From NCBI GenBank assembly GCA_041740315.1, contig JBGSMF010000487.1, forward strand, positions 1 to 32,045: DNA of 32,045 nt. The letters run 5' to 3'. Positions 15,235 through 24,948 of this stretch are shown here, piece by piece. The position numbers were made by a program, and so were the translations under genes. This DNA comes from JBGSMF01 sp041740315. GTDB taxonomy: Bacteria; Chloroflexota; Anaerolineae; Fen-1058. The notes under the pieces are model-generated. The model was not told where the DNA came from. It did not search any database and saw only the letters and a list, made by a program, of their open reading frames with translations. How positions within the stretch are numbered: position 1 is the first letter of the stretch; each line of letters begins with the position of its first letter.

Positions 15235-15354
15235 TAATTGGCGTAACTACTCAGCCTGCACCCTTCGACCTGTCTGCCGACAGAGCAGGCTACGCGCCGC
15301 GTAGCCTGAGCAAGGTCGAAGGACGCTCAGGCTGCTGAGTAGTTACTAATTGGC
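15235..15354. mobile_element. IS66-like MITE (element 3) with 8-bp target duplication
   Basis: A 104-bp palindromic element (15243-15346) begins GTAACTACTCAGC and ends with its inverse, with further pairing of CCTTCGACCT and AGGCTACGCG segments. Direct repeats TAATTGGC flank it at 15235-15242 and 15347-15354. GTAA termini and 8-bp target duplications are hallmarks of the IS66 family, so it is probably a non-autonomous derivative. It sits exactly at the stop codon of the integrase remnant. Confidence 0.8.
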
Positions 15355-15672
15355 AAGGTAATGCCGCAGCACCGATGTCCGTTCGCGCCCCAGGCCATTC
15401 GCAACGGCGCGGCAAGCCTCCTTGTCGCTCAGGCCGGCAGCGCGCAATTCATGGTATCGTTCAGCGACCCATTGCTTGATCGCGCGTCGTCGTAGGCATT
15501 GCCCAGTGTTTGCCGGTGGTGGAATACGTGGCCGTCTTTATTCGCCAGGCCCTGTTCGCGCAACTCGACCAAAAGCGGCCTGTGCGTGTCGCTCACAGTG
15601 ACCTCCCGCTCGCGGCCGCCTTTGGCGTGCGTGCCAGCGCCCGTCAAACAGTAAAACGGAAACGTGATGTAT
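15346..15672 (-). pseudogene. Tyrosine-recombinase (integrase) C-terminal remnant, frameshifted
   Basis: Two minus-strand reading frames join into an integrase-like C-terminal half. The first (to about 15486) reads LTGAGTHAKGGREREVTVSD, then HRPLLVELREQGLANKDGHV. After a one-base shift near 15485 the second reads IKQWVAERYHELRAAGLSDK, then EACRAVANGLGRERTSVLRHYLAN. The KGGREREV segment and the closing GxGRERTxVxxHYL match the end of chromosomal-type tyrosine recombinases, including the last catalytic Tyr. No complete N-terminal half or start codon is visible. Element 3 has inserted at the stop codon and supplies its first base. It is inactive as it stands. Confidence 0.5.
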
Positions 15673-16060
15673 CATTTTCGTCTGCTCGTAACAAGCGGCC
15701 GCGCATGGCTTCATCGAACCATTGCTGGGCCATCTTGAGTTTGTCATCCACTGCCCACCAAATGTGTCGAGCAGTATCCTCAACTGTGAAACTTGTAACA
15801 CCCGCACTGCCTGGTTTGTAACCTGTCCTGACAATATTGTGTGCTGCTTGCACATAGGGAGATCCCCAATCCAGAGTTGTCTTCCGGCTGTCGTATCTGG
15901 CAGCTAGATTTTCCGTGGCGATTGGGGGTTGCCCTACCTCCTTTTGGTCTTTATTGGAACTGTCTTGTGCAAATAACCATAACCGACGATCTTGTTTTGC
16001 TTGAACCAAAGCGGGGGCAGTCGCTGGCCGATGCGCTTTTTGAACAAGCCCAGCAGACAA
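15644..16060 (-). CDS. Unrecognised open frame in the degraded region
   Basis: A 138-codon frame opens at TTG without a clear ribosome site. It contains the plausible-looking stretch ARHIWWAVDDKLKMAQQWFD near its end. It overlaps the start of the integrase remnant in another frame, so a second frameshift could join the two. I recognise no family or catalytic motif. It could be the upstream part of the same pseudogene, an unrelated decayed gene, or chance. Confidence 0.25.
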   Translation of the reverse strand: MSAGLVQKAHRPATAPALVQAKQDRRLWLFAQDSSNKDQKEVGQPPIATENLAARYDSRKTTLDWGSPYVQAAHNIVRTGYKPGSAGVTSFTVEDTARHIWWAVDDKLKMAQQWFDEAMRGRLLRADENDTSRFRFTV

Positions 16061-16135
16061 GTGATCGGAACTGCAGTATCTCAGCCATTACTTTCCTAGA
16101 AATGGGTTGACGAGCGAACACGCCAACACCATTGG

Positions 16136-19093
16136 TTATACTAACTGTCTCTTTGCTAGATCTGCGAATATCCCTTCTTGATTGACGAGTTCATTATATG
16201 TGCCGCTTTGTACCACTTGACCATTTTGGAACACGTAAATCCTGTTTGCATTCATAATTGTGCTTAGGCGATGCGCAATCACGATCCGGGTTGCTTGTAG
16301 ATTCTCCAGGCTTTTACTCACAATGGCTTGGGTCCTATTGTCTAGCGCACTGGTGGCTTCATCAAAAAACAATATTCGGGGCTTGTGCACAACTGCTCTA
16401 GCAATTAATAGCCTTTGCCTTTGCCCACCTGACAATGTGTCTCCTCCGGCGCTGATAACCGTATGCAATCCCATGGGCATTTGTTTGACATCCTCTTCCA
16501 AACCTGCCATACGGGCAGCTTCCCATGCATCATCTAGAGTTAATAAAGAGGAACCAATAATATTGGTAAAAATATCGCCTGTCATCAATTGTCCATTTTG
16601 AAGGACTACGCCAATTTGCCGACGCACCTCTCGAATATCCAACCCAGTCATATCATGACCGTCATAGTAAATAGTTCCCGAGGTTGGTGTTTCGAAACCA
16701 AGCAGTAAACGCAATAGCGTGGATTTGCCAGAACCGGATGGACCAACCAGAGCGATAAATTCGCCTGGGTCAGCATATAATGAGACATCCCTAAGTACCA
16801 ATGGATCATTATCTTTATAACAAAATGAAACATGGCTGACTTCCAAGCGACCTGCAAGCTCGCCAGGGTAAGCTTTTAGTTCATTAACTTCAGGCAGCGT
16901 CTGCAAGATAGGCTGAATTCGTTCGTAAGTTGGAAGAATATTCAGGATGCCAATGGATGTTGTGCTAAGTATCAGCACAGCCGTGACTAATTGCACAAAG
17001 GCGGCATTGAAGGCTAAAAATGTGCCCGTGGACAAATCTCGGCGTCCTGAAAAAGCAACCGCAGCAAAGATGATCATTGACATGATGATGTAATAACCCG
17101 CGTTAAAAACGGTTAGATTGTTGGCAGTATTGCGAGCTTTGTAGGTTGTTTGCTTCAATTGGCTGAAATCTTTGGCCCAAGAGGCAAAGGCGCGTCCTTC
17201 GGCGCCCGCCATACGGAATTTGGCAATTCCGGTGACGGCTTGTAGAACAATGCCTGCAATCTCGCCGCGCAGCTTGGCGATTTCCCGCTGATAGCGCACC
17301 TGAATGCGACCCACCCAAATGGTTGCAATAATTAGAACAACCACCGCGCAAGTTGCAGCTAGAGCAAGGCTAACATCATAATAAAACAGCACCATAAAAC
17401 TAAATACAGAAAACAGGCCGGAAAGCACAACGCTGATGACTGGTTCTGACAGAGTTTGCTCAATCGCACTGATGCCCATAACCCGTGTTCCCAGATCGCC
17501 AGTGGTATAACGGCGAAAGAAGGCAACCGGCAAGGTAATTAAACGATCCCAAATAGCGGCCTGCACTGTTAGTGATAATTTGCCGCGCAGACGCAAAATG
17601 GCAATGTTCTGAGTCACCTGAAATAAAGCCGAGGCGATTGCGCCAACGAACAGCACGAGGCAAAGTTGAATAAGCTGAGAATGTTCCGCACTTGGGATAA
17701 TACGGTCAAATATAACACCGGTAGCTATGGGGACAAGTAGCGCCAGCCCACCTACGAGTATTCCTGTGATGCCAATTGTGCGCAGTTCACTTTGGCCCTG
17801 TAGGCCGAATCTAATCAATTGCCACGCATTTATGGCTTGGTCAGGAAAGGGACGGTAGAATGTGTAAGCAAAGTAATCCAATGTGTTTGCGATTTCCTCT
17901 GTGACTATAGTTTTTGCACGGGCAGATGGATTGTGTAACTCGTACCTTTTCCCAGACAATGGCAACAATGCCACAGGTTGTTTGTTATCTGCCAGATATG
18001 CCAACAGGGGACCATGATTTTGCAGCCACCATTTTCCCTTTAGAGCAACACGTCGCACGCGGAATTTTGAAGTTTTGGCTATCTCTTCGATTGGCTCTAT
18101 TTTTGTTTGACCCTTACGACCCTCGGGTATCGCCTGCACTTTTAATCCCAATTTTTCGCCGACTAACTGGCATGCCTGCAGCAATGGTTCCTGGGTGTCA
18201 ATTGCCAAGAGGGCTTGCTCTTCAGCTGGAGCTAGAGCTGTCGCCAGGTGGATAAATGCATCTCCGATAATTTTTTGGTTGACGATGGCTTTGTCGTGCA
18301 ACCTTTGTTTTTCTGCAAGTGCTATTTGCTGTAAGTTAAGCTCAACATGATGAAGGGCAATCTGGTAAAAGCTTTGCAGGTCGAGCCAGTTCGAGCCAGC
18401 GCAAATAAAAATATCTGTGGAGAAGCCTTTTAGCTTGCTCTTGTCGGTGGCCTGAACCCAAGTGTAATTGGAAAGTGGTAAGCCTGGACTGTCCTTGGAA
18501 ATGGGCCAATTAGGATTTCCCATAAAGTGAGACTGACCATCTTCCTGCTTAATCCACAGGATTTGGTTTTGCGCGCATATGCTTCCGCCAGCCGGCAATT
18601 CTACCTCATGGTCAGCTTCCAGACGAACGCATTCTTTAGGCGGCAGCGACGACGAAATACATGACGACAAGCCGCGCACCCATGAATCAACCAAATTGGC
18701 GACTTGAAGATTATATTCGTCCTCTTGCCCCATTTGTTGCAAGCGGGAGGTTTCTATCTTGAGCACGCGGGTCTCGCTGCCACCAATGGCAAGAAAGCTG
18801 ACGTGACCGGTCCTTGCCAAGTTAGAGCCAAACAATGCTTGACCAGCATTAATGCGAAAGAGATGGGTGCGTGGGCCTATTGCTATGCCATCTTTTACCT
18901 CGACAGCAAACACGTCAACATAACCCGAATAGACTACCCAGCTGGTAGCTTGATCTTTCAGCAGGATTGGCTTATTTGCGCCAACTTCCACTAATTGCCC
19001 TTCTCGATAACGCAACTGGAAAAGAAAAAGTTCTTCCAATGCGGATTCTTTGTCTTCGGGGGCTGGGGGGGTAGATTTTTTGTTTTGGCTCAT
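16136..19093 (-). CDS. NHLP-type peptide export ABC transporter, permease/ATPase without peptidase
   Basis: The 985-residue protein is the second transporter of NHLP-type RiPP export systems. The N-terminal region (about 30-125) resembles a cyclic-nucleotide-binding fold (GQLVEVGANKPILL...GQALFGSNLA). A linker is followed by a six-helix membrane domain from about 440 (ELRTIGITGILVGGLALLVP). The ATPase has Walker A GPSGSGKST (about 784), signature LSGGQRQR (about 886) and Walker B ILFFDEATSALD (about 906). It has no C39 peptidase. Its ATG overlaps the stop of the preceding transporter (ATGA), so both are coupled and may form a heterodimer. It is the last gene of the cluster. Confidence 0.93.
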   Translation of the reverse strand: MSQNKKSTPPAPEDKESALEELFLFQLRYREGQLVEVGANKPILLKDQATSWVVYSGYVDVFAVEVKDGIAIGPRTHLFRINAGQALFGSNLARTGHVSFLAIGGSETRVLKIETSRLQQMGQEDEYNLQVANLVDSWVRGLSSCISSSLPPKECVRLEADHEVELPAGGSICAQNQILWIKQEDGQSHFMGNPNWPISKDSPGLPLSNYTWVQATDKSKLKGFSTDIFICAGSNWLDLQSFYQIALHHVELNLQQIALAEKQRLHDKAIVNQKIIGDAFIHLATALAPAEEQALLAIDTQEPLLQACQLVGEKLGLKVQAIPEGRKGQTKIEPIEEIAKTSKFRVRRVALKGKWWLQNHGPLLAYLADNKQPVALLPLSGKRYELHNPSARAKTIVTEEIANTLDYFAYTFYRPFPDQAINAWQLIRFGLQGQSELRTIGITGILVGGLALLVPIATGVIFDRIIPSAEHSQLIQLCLVLFVGAIASALFQVTQNIAILRLRGKLSLTVQAAIWDRLITLPVAFFRRYTTGDLGTRVMGISAIEQTLSEPVISVVLSGLFSVFSFMVLFYYDVSLALAATCAVVVLIIATIWVGRIQVRYQREIAKLRGEIAGIVLQAVTGIAKFRMAGAEGRAFASWAKDFSQLKQTTYKARNTANNLTVFNAGYYIIMSMIIFAAVAFSGRRDLSTGTFLAFNAAFVQLVTAVLILSTTSIGILNILPTYERIQPILQTLPEVNELKAYPGELAGRLEVSHVSFCYKDNDPLVLRDVSLYADPGEFIALVGPSGSGKSTLLRLLLGFETPTSGTIYYDGHDMTGLDIREVRRQIGVVLQNGQLMTGDIFTNIIGSSLLTLDDAWEAARMAGLEEDVKQMPMGLHTVISAGGDTLSGGQRQRLLIARAVVHKPRILFFDEATSALDNRTQAIVSKSLENLQATRIVIAHRLSTIMNANRIYVFQNGQVVQSGTYNELVNQEGIFADLAKRQLV

Positions 19094-21357
19094 TGGTATA
19101 GACTCTCTAATAGTGACTCGGTCAAGAATTCGGACTCTGGTGTCTCCGCACGAATTAGGCGAGTGTAGGCGCCACCAGACCGCCAGAGTTGTTCATGAGT
19201 TCCGCGTTGCACAATCTTGCCCTGATCTAGCACAATAATTTCATCGCAGTCACGGATGGTGCTGAGACGATGAGCAATAATAAGGCAAGTGCAACCGCGC
19301 CGGCGCAGGTTGTTATCAATGATCTGCTCTGTCAATGGGTCGAGAGCGCTGGTTGCTTCATCCAACACCAAAACGGTTGGATTGCTAACCAACGCGCGTG
19401 CAATCTCCAATCGCTGTCGCTGCCCTCCGCTAAAGTTGCGTCCTCCCTCTTCGATCAGGCTGTGATACCCACCTGGCCTGCTTGAGATTTCTTGGTGGAC
19501 GTAAGCATCTTTTGCCGCCTGTAAAATATCCTCTTCGGGTATACCAGCATCCCACATGCTCAAGTTATCTCTGACCTGGCCCTTAAAGAGAAATATCTCT
19601 TGACTGACAACTGATAGAGAATTGTTGAGCGTTGTACGATGGATTTGGCGGCGTGGTTTGGCATCAAAAAGAATTTGACCATCCCAAGGCTCATAAAGAC
19701 CTGCGACAAGTCTGGCAATGGTTGACTTGCCACTGCCACTGCCACCCACCAAGGCGACCCGACTACCTGGTTCCAACTTCAAGTTGAAATTTTCTATCAG
19801 CGGAGGGGATAATCTATTATATCCAAAGGTGACATTTTTTAATTCGACAAAACCTGATAATTTGGACTTGCCTGCCAATACTTGCTCAACAGACTCTGCT
19901 ATCTCCACTTGCGGATCTATTCTATATTGCAGAACGTCGTCAAGTTTATTCAGAGTGCCTTCCATCTCTTGCAATTGACCGCCCAGATTAACCATCTGAT
20001 TAACGGGACTAAGAAAGCTGAACATCAGGCTTTGAAAGGCAACTAGCATGCCGATAGTAATTTCCCCGTTCATGATGCTTAATCCCCCAATGGTCAAGAT
20101 TGCAACAATTGTAGTGGCGTAGAGAAAAGTGGGAATGACAGAAAGTACCTGGGTGGCAACTCCCAGGTCTTGGCTGGTGTTAATGACCTTTGTTTGATAG
20201 CCTGACCAGCGGGTAAAGAAATCAGATTCGGAGCCAGTTGCTTTAATAGTTTCTATGCTTTGTAACCCGTTATAGGCTGTAGCTGCCATTTTCCCCATTT
20301 CCTGAATAAGCTTTTGGTTAGCATCAGTGCGTTTGCGAGAGATGAGCCGTAGTGCGATCAGGTTGAGGATGGCAATGCCAATGCCAATCAAAGTCATGGG
20401 AACGCTGTACTGAAGCATCAAGCCCGCATAAAAGATAATCAGGACGATGTTGAGGAGGGTGGTGGATAGTTCGCCAGAGAGTAGTTGAGCAACACGATCG
20501 TTCATGTCGACACGGGAACAAACATCACCTGACCAGCGTTGAGTAAAGAATTCGATTGGCAAACGCAAAATGTGCCATAATAGTTGACTGGCATTGCTAA
20601 GTGTTAATTTGGTTTCCAGACGCAACAAGTAATGCTGCTGTAGCCAGGTAAGAATTGTGCGCAGAATTATTGTTACACTCATCGCCAACAATAAGAGCCA
20701 TACCCAATCTATCCGCCCACTGACAAGATAAAAATCAACAAAGACCCGGTTAAAAATTGGGATCGCTAGGCCAGGAATTACCAGGGCCAGACTAGCCAAA
20801 ACAACATATGCTAGAGCGCCTTCCGTTCCCTTCAATCGTTGATACAAAGCTTTTATCAGACTTGGCTTCTTGCCGCCCTTTTTGAAATCTTGTCCTTTCT
20901 CAAATACGAGCACAACCCCCGTAAATGATTGGTCAAATTCTTCAAACTGGACTGTGCGGGGGCCTGTAGCAGGGTCGTTGAGATACACTGTGTCTTTGTG
21001 AAAACCCTCAACCACAAGGAAATGATTAAAATTCCAGTGGGCAATAACTGGCATGGACAGTGATTTTACGCTTTGTGGGCCATAACGATATCCTTTGGCC
21101 ATCAAACCATATTTGCGCGCGGCCTTGACAATATGGCTGGCCTTGCTGCCATCTCGGGACACGCCACATGCAACCCGTAATTCTTCTAGTGGGACGAAGC
21201 GGCCATGATATCCCAATACAATGCCCAGCGAAGCGGCGCCGCATTCCACCGCCTCCATTTGCAACACAGTTGGAGTCTTGGCGCGCTGTTTGCGCCAGGA
21301 GAAAGGAGGTAGACTCTTCAATTTGTCTTTCCAAGTAGGTTTAGTGAGCGGTTCCAT
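19090..21357 (-). CDS. NHLP-type bacteriocin ABC transporter with C39 leader peptidase
   Basis: This 755-residue peptidase-permease-ATPase cleaves Gly-Gly leaders and exports the core. The C39 domain (about 25-155) has Cys39 in MEAVECGAAS, His112 in NFNHFLVVEG and Asp128 in NDPATGPR, so it should be active. Membrane helices span about 180-450 (AYVVLASLALVIPGLAIPIF and others). The ATPase shows Walker A GGSGSGKS (about 536), FSGGQRQR (about 640) and VLVLDEATSALD (about 658). It matches the AAGG end of both precursors in this cluster. It follows the HlyD-like gene by 25 bp and overlaps the next transporter. Confidence 0.95.
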   Translation of the reverse strand: MEPLTKPTWKDKLKSLPPFSWRKQRAKTPTVLQMEAVECGAASLGIVLGYHGRFVPLEELRVACGVSRDGSKASHIVKAARKYGLMAKGYRYGPQSVKSLSMPVIAHWNFNHFLVVEGFHKDTVYLNDPATGPRTVQFEEFDQSFTGVVLVFEKGQDFKKGGKKPSLIKALYQRLKGTEGALAYVVLASLALVIPGLAIPIFNRVFVDFYLVSGRIDWVWLLLLAMSVTIILRTILTWLQQHYLLRLETKLTLSNASQLLWHILRLPIEFFTQRWSGDVCSRVDMNDRVAQLLSGELSTTLLNIVLIIFYAGLMLQYSVPMTLIGIGIAILNLIALRLISRKRTDANQKLIQEMGKMAATAYNGLQSIETIKATGSESDFFTRWSGYQTKVINTSQDLGVATQVLSVIPTFLYATTIVAILTIGGLSIMNGEITIGMLVAFQSLMFSFLSPVNQMVNLGGQLQEMEGTLNKLDDVLQYRIDPQVEIAESVEQVLAGKSKLSGFVELKNVTFGYNRLSPPLIENFNLKLEPGSRVALVGGSGSGKSTIARLVAGLYEPWDGQILFDAKPRRQIHRTTLNNSLSVVSQEIFLFKGQVRDNLSMWDAGIPEEDILQAAKDAYVHQEISSRPGGYHSLIEEGGRNFSGGQRQRLEIARALVSNPTVLVLDEATSALDPLTEQIIDNNLRRRGCTCLIIAHRLSTIRDCDEIIVLDQGKIVQRGTHEQLWRSGGAYTRLIRAETPESEFLTESLLESLYQ

Positions 21358-21382
21358 TTTTCAATTCCTGTGCAATAACTTT

Positions 21383-22207
21383 TTACTTTATCGGGAGGAC
21401 CAAATCAATGGGGCGCAACTGGGCAACTGTGATGCTAGCTGAACCCAATGTGCCGCTATCTATCGTGAAATCTGGCCCATTTGACGATGACCACTTGTAT
21501 CCACTCACTGTTGTTTTGTCCTGCCATAGGGCTATATGAACCTCGATGGGAGCTTGCTCGGTGACCAAAGCGCTAATTAGCTCTTCGCTTCCTAGAGTGT
21601 GTAACATACCTTCATGAGTTGAGGGAAATTCGCCTACTGATTTTACAGTTCCCAATAGATACCCATATTCCTCAGGCCGAACAGTAACCGGCGCTATTTT
21701 TACAGGCATGCCTGATATTACACTCTTGCTGTTTGTTAGGGACAAATACATAATAGCTTCCAGTTCGATATCATCGCCGACAAGTTCAAGACTCATCAGA
21801 GAGGATCCTGGATGGACCAGGTCGCCCACACCCGCTTTGAGTTCCAAAATTTTTCCAGTATAGGGGCTGGAAATATCTCGAGTCTCCGTTGTATCCAATT
21901 GAGTAATTGTGGCAATTCGTTCTCCTTCTCGAACGGCATCGCCCACTCCTACATAGATATGAACGATTTGTCCATCATGAGTCAAAGTTATATTTTTGAC
22001 ACTGCCGACTTTGAGCAAGAGCATAGGGTCGGAAACCTCGATTGGAATTTGCCCCACAATACTCCACGCGATAACCATGACCAGCAGCAGGCCCATAGCC
22101 GCCAATGACAACCAACTTTTGGAATCCGTTACCTGTAGTAACATATCGAGTTGCTCCGGGGAGGAGAGTCGTTCCAATGCTACTTGACGAAATATTTGTT
22201 TGCTCAT
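21383..22207 (-). CDS. HlyD-like periplasmic adaptor, NHLP secretion protein
   Basis: The 274-residue protein has one N-terminal membrane helix (about 32-53, WLSLAAMGLLLVMVIAWSIV) followed by two lipoyl/barrel-sandwich half motifs: GQIVHIYVGVGDAVREGERIATI and SPYTGKILELKAGVGDLVHPGSSLMSLE. It would link the inner-membrane exporters to the outside. It is shorter than classical HlyD and lacks the long coiled coil, as is usual for NHLP-system adaptors. Its ATG is two bases from the stop of the HExxH gene and the ABC transporter follows, so it is within one operon. Confidence 0.9.
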   Translation of the reverse strand: MSKQIFRQVALERLSSPEQLDMLLQVTDSKSWLSLAAMGLLLVMVIAWSIVGQIPIEVSDPMLLLKVGSVKNITLTHDGQIVHIYVGVGDAVREGERIATITQLDTTETRDISSPYTGKILELKAGVGDLVHPGSSLMSLELVGDDIELEAIMYLSLTNSKSVISGMPVKIAPVTVRPEEYGYLLGTVKSVGEFPSTHEGMLHTLGSEELISALVTEQAPIEVHIALWQDKTTVSGYKWSSSNGPDFTIDSGTLGSASITVAQLRPIDLVLPIK

Positions 22208-22209
22208 AG

Positions 22210-23370
22210 TTATTTTTCCCTTTGTTGCTCTTGCAGCTCATTCAAAGTTTGCATGATTTGATGGCAGGCATCATTCGACGCCAATTTTGCCAATGTCAAA
22301 CAAGTTATTGCCAGTAACACCAATATATGATCTTCCATTCCGCGTAAACTGGGCCTCAGCTTAATGTCGAATTCCTGCAAATTTTCAGCCGCCATTTTTA
22401 CCAGAGCTTGTATGGCTCTAAAGGCTTCACCAGACCTTGGCATGTCTCCCACATAGTTCTGTAGCCGCCCACCTTCTCGGTACTTGGGAAAAGACTCTAG
22501 CCCCATAAAATGCAAGAACCAGTCAGCGCGATAATAGCCAATGGCCGCCACAATGCCAGCATAGTCCGCCACTAACTCATCAAAAACGTGATTGCGCATT
22601 ACACCAAAAAAACGCTTGGTGGAATAATGAACGCATTCGTGCCCCAACCGAATGGCCATGGACAACCGCCGCCACTCATCCTCACCAAGTCCAAGCTCAT
22701 CAGCAGACACACTACTATATGAACCGCTACTCAGAATCATAAAACGGTCTTGGTAAAGGCGCGTTTGAGGAATCAATTGTTTGAACTCGGCTTGCCAGGC
22801 AGATTCAGAACAATTGGCCGGGTTCTTGGCTTCCCACTGTTCCCGATAAGCGCGGATGCGGTCCCAATTGTTATAACCTACTACCGTACAAGCCCCCATG
22901 GAGTCTGGAATAGGAACGGGCTCATTCTTTTTGGTGAATGCCTGCACAAGGGATACAAAATCTGCGCGGCTGGGCGTGGTCAAAACTGGAATATCCCCAG
23001 CTATGCTCGGATGGATATTGAGGTGTAACAATTCCGGTTGCTGGAGAACCAGGCCGGTGGCTTCAAGCATTCCCGCTGTAGGCGCTCCCTTTCGCGTCGC
23101 TGCCCGATATGCATCCGAATCGTTGCTAATATTTGAGCGAACAGGAAATTGGAGTTGCGCCAGGCGTGTTTTTAGCGTGATCCAAAGCCCTATTTCTTTG
23201 CCGGTTTCTATATACCTCCGCCAAGTAGCAACATGGGCTTCCGGCGGAAAAGGGAGCTTGATAGGAAAAATCAATGTAGAGGCACAGATATTGTAGGCTT
23301 GAGAGTCAATTATTTCTGACACTGTTGGTTGGTGTGGGTCAGAGTTGCTTGTCATAGGATTCTTCCCCAT
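22210..23370 (-). CDS. HExxH-motif protein of a RiPP cluster, function unknown
   Basis: The 386-residue soluble protein has a zincin-like signature: HECVH at 244-248 and a downstream FDELVADYAG (Glu265, Asp269) that could give the third ligand. The first 200 residues show no motif I know. There is no signal peptide or membrane segment. It follows SagB by four bases and precedes the HlyD gene. HExxH proteins in RiPP clusters can be leader proteases or peptide-modifying enzymes; C39 already covers leader removal here, which favours a modifying or second-protease role, but this is inference. The start is uncertain: ATG 23370 has GGAAG about 10 bases upstream, while ATG 23355 has GGGGAAG at better spacing. 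Confidence 0.8.
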   Translation of the reverse strand: MGKNPMTSNSDPHQPTVSEIIDSQAYNICASTLIFPIKLPFPPEAHVATWRRYIETGKEIGLWITLKTRLAQLQFPVRSNISNDSDAYRAATRKGAPTAGMLEATGLVLQQPELLHLNIHPSIAGDIPVLTTPSRADFVSLVQAFTKKNEPVPIPDSMGACTVVGYNNWDRIRAYREQWEAKNPANCSESAWQAEFKQLIPQTRLYQDRFMILSSGSYSSVSADELGLGEDEWRRLSMAIRLGHECVHYSTKRFFGVMRNHVFDELVADYAGIVAAIGYYRADWFLHFMGLESFPKYREGGRLQNYVGDMPRSGEAFRAIQALVKMAAENLQEFDIKLRPSLRGMEDHILVLLAITCLTLAKLASNDACHQIMQTLNELQEQQREK

Positions 23371-23374
23371 AATT

Positions 23375-24820
23375 TTAATCTTCCGGCATACTCCCTAAAA
23401 CAAATTCTCCAATGCATGTCTCAGCATAATAGTCTGTACCTACCAGTCTAGCAAATAACTCGGCATCTCCTATACCAACTTCACATGGCGCCAACCCCAT
23501 CGCTGTAGCGACTAGGTACATGCTCTGGGTTAATATGCCACTTTCCTTCAGCAGCACCGCATATGCAAACCCTTTATATTTCCAGAACAATCTTTGAAAA
23601 CGTGCTGCTATCGTGATTAAAACCTGTGGATTATCTGGAAAGTCATACGGATTAGGCCGCCCCAGTTCCAAAAGCCTTTCAACCAAACTGTTTTGGTCCG
23701 ACACCTTGTAAAGCGCATGCTCCAAGGGGTAATAGTGATAACAAGCTGAGGGAATATTCTCACATTTGTGCGCTATAACATAGAGTTCTAGGCTATATCT
23801 TCCCCCACCACTAGGATAGGGACGTTTACTCATTGACCATTTTTCCGTATGCCCATTTATTGTCAGCTCCATGTCATACATTTCTTTGACCCGCGCAAAA
23901 CGGTATAAAAATTCACCCAGCTGCTTATCTGTTATGGGCTTTTCTCCATGTTTTCGAATAGACTTTCTTTGTTCAAAGACTTGTGTAAAGGGAATATCTG
24001 TCGCCTTGAGTTTTTCAATGTCGGGGCGGTATAATGGAATGCATACATCCGACATTTTGGGTTTTACCGCTGGCAAGGATTGGATCTTGTTCCAAAAACG
24101 ATATGTTCCACCCACGGCTTCAAGAGTCCGCCCCAGGCGGGATTGGGTGTGAAAAAGCAAATCGTGAAATTCCCACTGATACAAAGTCTCATCCTTGTCC
24201 TCTTGGATATATCCAGCCTCATCCACCTCTGATAACAAGCCGGCATTCAACATGAAATTGAGGAGCGGTTTCAAGACTGATGGCACCAGTGTCGGGAATT
24301 GTTCCAGCCACTCTTGATAACTGGAAGGTTTCCCCAATGCGTTGATAAGAACGATTGCCTGACTAGCATATAAGACTAGGCGTGCGTGGCCGAGTGCCGA
24401 TTCCAAAATCATTTGCTCACCCACGCGGTGCCAGTAGGCGAAGCGAGACAATGTGTATTTCTGTTCTGGGGTGCGGGGAAATTCCTGGTACTGATAGTAG
24501 GGTGATTTAGGTGCAAGAGTGGCGAAGGGATGGTCGTCATAAAAGATTGTGCGGTTTAGGAGCAAGGCTTTTTCAAACTTGGCTAGATAAGCTTGCAGTT
24601 GAAATACGGCAAGAAAACCATCGGTTTTAGCCACCCCGTCTACCAACTCTTGGCTTGTGGCGCCTCCATTTGCCATCTGTTGAAAAGCTTGCAGTATTCC
24701 GGGCGTAAGGCGTTTAAAATCCACCACCATTCTTTTGCCAACGTGCTCCCATTGTAGAGTGGCTTGTGTGTTCGAGTCATTTACCAATAAAGCAGCACCT
24801 TCTCTGAAAGAGAGTTTCAT
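23375..24820 (-). CDS. SagB-type FMN-dependent dehydrogenase
   Basis: SagB-family enzymes oxidise azolines made by YcaO cyclodehydratases to azoles. The 481-residue protein has the nitroreductase-like domain in its second half: RKSIRKHGEKPITDKQLGEF (about 289-308), the FMN-contact segment RPYPSGGGRYSLELYVI and a closing TQSMYLVATAMGLAPCEVG. The N-terminal half is the helical region common in SagB-type proteins. The ATG at 24820 has GGAGGG upstream. It lies 128 bp downstream of the YcaO gene with no strong terminator, and is coupled to the HExxH gene. It implies that an azole, if formed, is aromatised. Confidence 0.92.
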   Translation of the reverse strand: MKLSFREGAALLVNDSNTQATLQWEHVGKRMVVDFKRLTPGILQAFQQMANGGATSQELVDGVAKTDGFLAVFQLQAYLAKFEKALLLNRTIFYDDHPFATLAPKSPYYQYQEFPRTPEQKYTLSRFAYWHRVGEQMILESALGHARLVLYASQAIVLINALGKPSSYQEWLEQFPTLVPSVLKPLLNFMLNAGLLSEVDEAGYIQEDKDETLYQWEFHDLLFHTQSRLGRTLEAVGGTYRFWNKIQSLPAVKPKMSDVCIPLYRPDIEKLKATDIPFTQVFEQRKSIRKHGEKPITDKQLGEFLYRFARVKEMYDMELTINGHTEKWSMSKRPYPSGGGRYSLELYVIAHKCENIPSACYHYYPLEHALYKVSDQNSLVERLLELGRPNPYDFPDNPQVLITIAARFQRLFWKYKGFAYAVLLKESGILTQSMYLVATAMGLAPCEVGIGDAELFARLVGTDYYAETCIGEFVLGSMPED

Positions 24821-24948
24821 AGGTTCCCTCCAAGTTTATTGGACGCTGTATCGCGCATATAGCAATGTTATCTTGACCTTGTTTCTCGACCTCCCAAAAC
24901 CGAGATTCCACACTTTCGTTGCTCAACTGATGTTTACGGTTCCACTAA

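Noticed and set aside
22210..23370. Calling the HExxH protein the leader peptidase
   Set aside because: The C39 domain of the transporter has its Cys, His and Asp and matches the Gly-Gly leader; the motif alone does not establish proteolysis.
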